DNA from: Pseudomonadota bacterium
GTDB lineage: Bacteria > Pseudomonadota > Gammaproteobacteria > Steroidobacterales > Steroidobacteraceae
Reading direction: 5' to 3'
DNA: 64,000 nucleotides
Assembly (NCBI GenBank): GCA_018241445.1
Contig: JAFEDT010000004.1
Span: 186,001 to 250,000, forward strand
The notes beneath the pieces are model-generated. The model was not told the origin of the DNA. It saw only the letters and a program-made list of their open reading frames with translations, and searched no databases. Position 1 is the first letter of the stretch. Each line of letters opens with the position of its first letter. Shown here in pieces: positions 63,595 through 64,000 of the stretch. The position numbers and the translations under genes are program-made.

Positions 63595-64000
63595 CTACAG
63601 AGCGATGCGAGCTGCGCCGTTGCGCACGAACGGCGGCTTCAGGATGCGCGCCGCCAGAGGCTTGCCGCGCACTTCAACCTGGACGTCGCCGCCGGCCCCG
63701 GCGGGGACGCGCGCCAGCGCGATGGAGCGTTCGAGCGTCGGGGAGTAGGTGCCGCTGGTGATCTCGCCGGCCCCGGCGGAGGTCGCAACCCGCTGGTGCC
63801 CGCGCAGCACGCCACGCTCCAGCAACAGCAGCCCGACCAGCTGGCGCGGCGAGCCGGCGCGCGCCAGCGGCTCGAGCGCCGCGCGGCCGATGAACTGCCG
63901 CTGCGCCGGCTGCATCGCCACGGTCCAGGCGAGGCCCGACTCGAAGGGCTGCGTGGTCTCGTCCATGTCGTTGCCGTAGAGGTTCATGCCGGCCTCCAGG
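63595..64000 (-). CDS. gcvT: Aminomethyltransferase, 5' part beyond the window
   Basis: Only the C-terminal ~135 codons are present; the gene runs off the right edge. [21 protein letters not shown] and [20 protein letters not shown] are classic GcvT segments, ending in the barrel KPPFVRNG. It releases ammonia and makes methylene-tetrahydrofolate. Gene order gcvT-gcvH-gcvPA-gcvPB is clear; any glycine riboswitch would lie outside this window. Confidence 0.95.
   Translation of the reverse strand, partial: LEAGMNLYGNDMDETTQPFESGLAWTVAMQPAQRQFIGRAALEPLARAGSPRQLVGLLLLERGVLRGHQRVATSAGAGEITSGTYSPTLERSIALARVPAGAGGDVQVEVRGKPLAARILKPPFVRNGAARIAL

Noticed and set aside
1..64000. tRNA, rRNA, insertion sequences and CRISPR arrays
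   Set aside because: Reading the gaps between genes I saw no cloverleaf, transposase or regular repeat-spacer pattern; gaps are short.

Overview
The window is high-GC bacterial chromosome, densely packed, with mostly housekeeping and metabolic genes and no rRNA, tRNA, CRISPR array, prophage or complete insertion sequence that I can recognise. Outer-membrane barrel proteins, lipid A- and lipoprotein-related genes, pqqABCDE, a split glycine decarboxylase (gcvPA/gcvPB) and a PutA without a DNA-binding domain point to a proteobacterium. The overall flavour is a gammaproteobacterium of the Nevskiales/Steroidobacteraceae/Xanthomonadales type, but that placement is an inference from gene content only.

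Layout. 1-2065: 3' part of an outer-membrane barrel gene plus a small exported protein (+). 2083-9039 (-): a run of stop/start-overlapping genes with ribbon-helix-helix protein, rRNA methyltransferase, lgt, thyA, SET-domain protein, kup, folA and pirin. 9307-13033 (+): an accessory-looking patch with a GIY-YIG endonuclease carrying three tandem DNA-binding-like repeats, a DUF255 thioredoxin-like protein, and a small protein/nucleotidyltransferase pair. 13095-21012 (-): putA followed by an M24 peptidase, a flavin-dependent halogenase-like protein and an S15/CocE hydrolase, with a divergent Lrp-type regulator at 21108. 21621-25033 (-): pyrimidine dimer glycosylase, aromatic/aspartate aminotransferase, M28 peptidase. 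25273-29751: porin with a sigma-54 type promoter, a YVTN beta-propeller protein, acyl-CoA desaturase and a YebC-family regulator. 29836-35551 (-): DUF3224 protein, def, pqqE-D-C-B-A and a TIGR03118 lipoprotein. 35819-39264 (+): TorF-like porin, ECF sigma factor, zinc anti-sigma factor and subtilase lipoprotein. 39238-41155 (-): SWIM-like, SHOCT and DUF3014 proteins. 41301-45797 (+): Lhr-type helicase. 45843-50891 (-): exported peroxiredoxin and an AttH/FtsX-type ABC export module. 50939-51790 (+): exported FKBP isomerase. 51945-57208 (-): HIT protein, ornithine/DAP-type decarboxylase, DgkA, glycosyltransferase, LpxH-like phosphoesterase, Sua5. 57282-64000 (-): double HtrA protease and the glycine cleavage operon gcvT(partial)-H-PA-PB.

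How the genes work together. Several groups are functionally coherent: thyA/folA (dTMP and folate), putA with prolyl peptidases (use of proline peptides), pqqABCDE (PQQ cofactor), gcvTHP (glycine cleavage), and sigma/anti-sigma/protease (an envelope signalling unit). The items I find most worth a second look are the GIY-YIG protein with triple repeats, the sigma/anti-sigma/subtilase unit in which the anti-sigma and the protease seem to share a propeptide-like end, the halogenase-like flavoprotein inside the proline operon, a pair of near-identical palindromes 40 kb apart, a perfect 25-bp inverted repeat ahead of the YebC gene, and an LpxH-like gene with no usual start codon ahead of its first catalytic motif.
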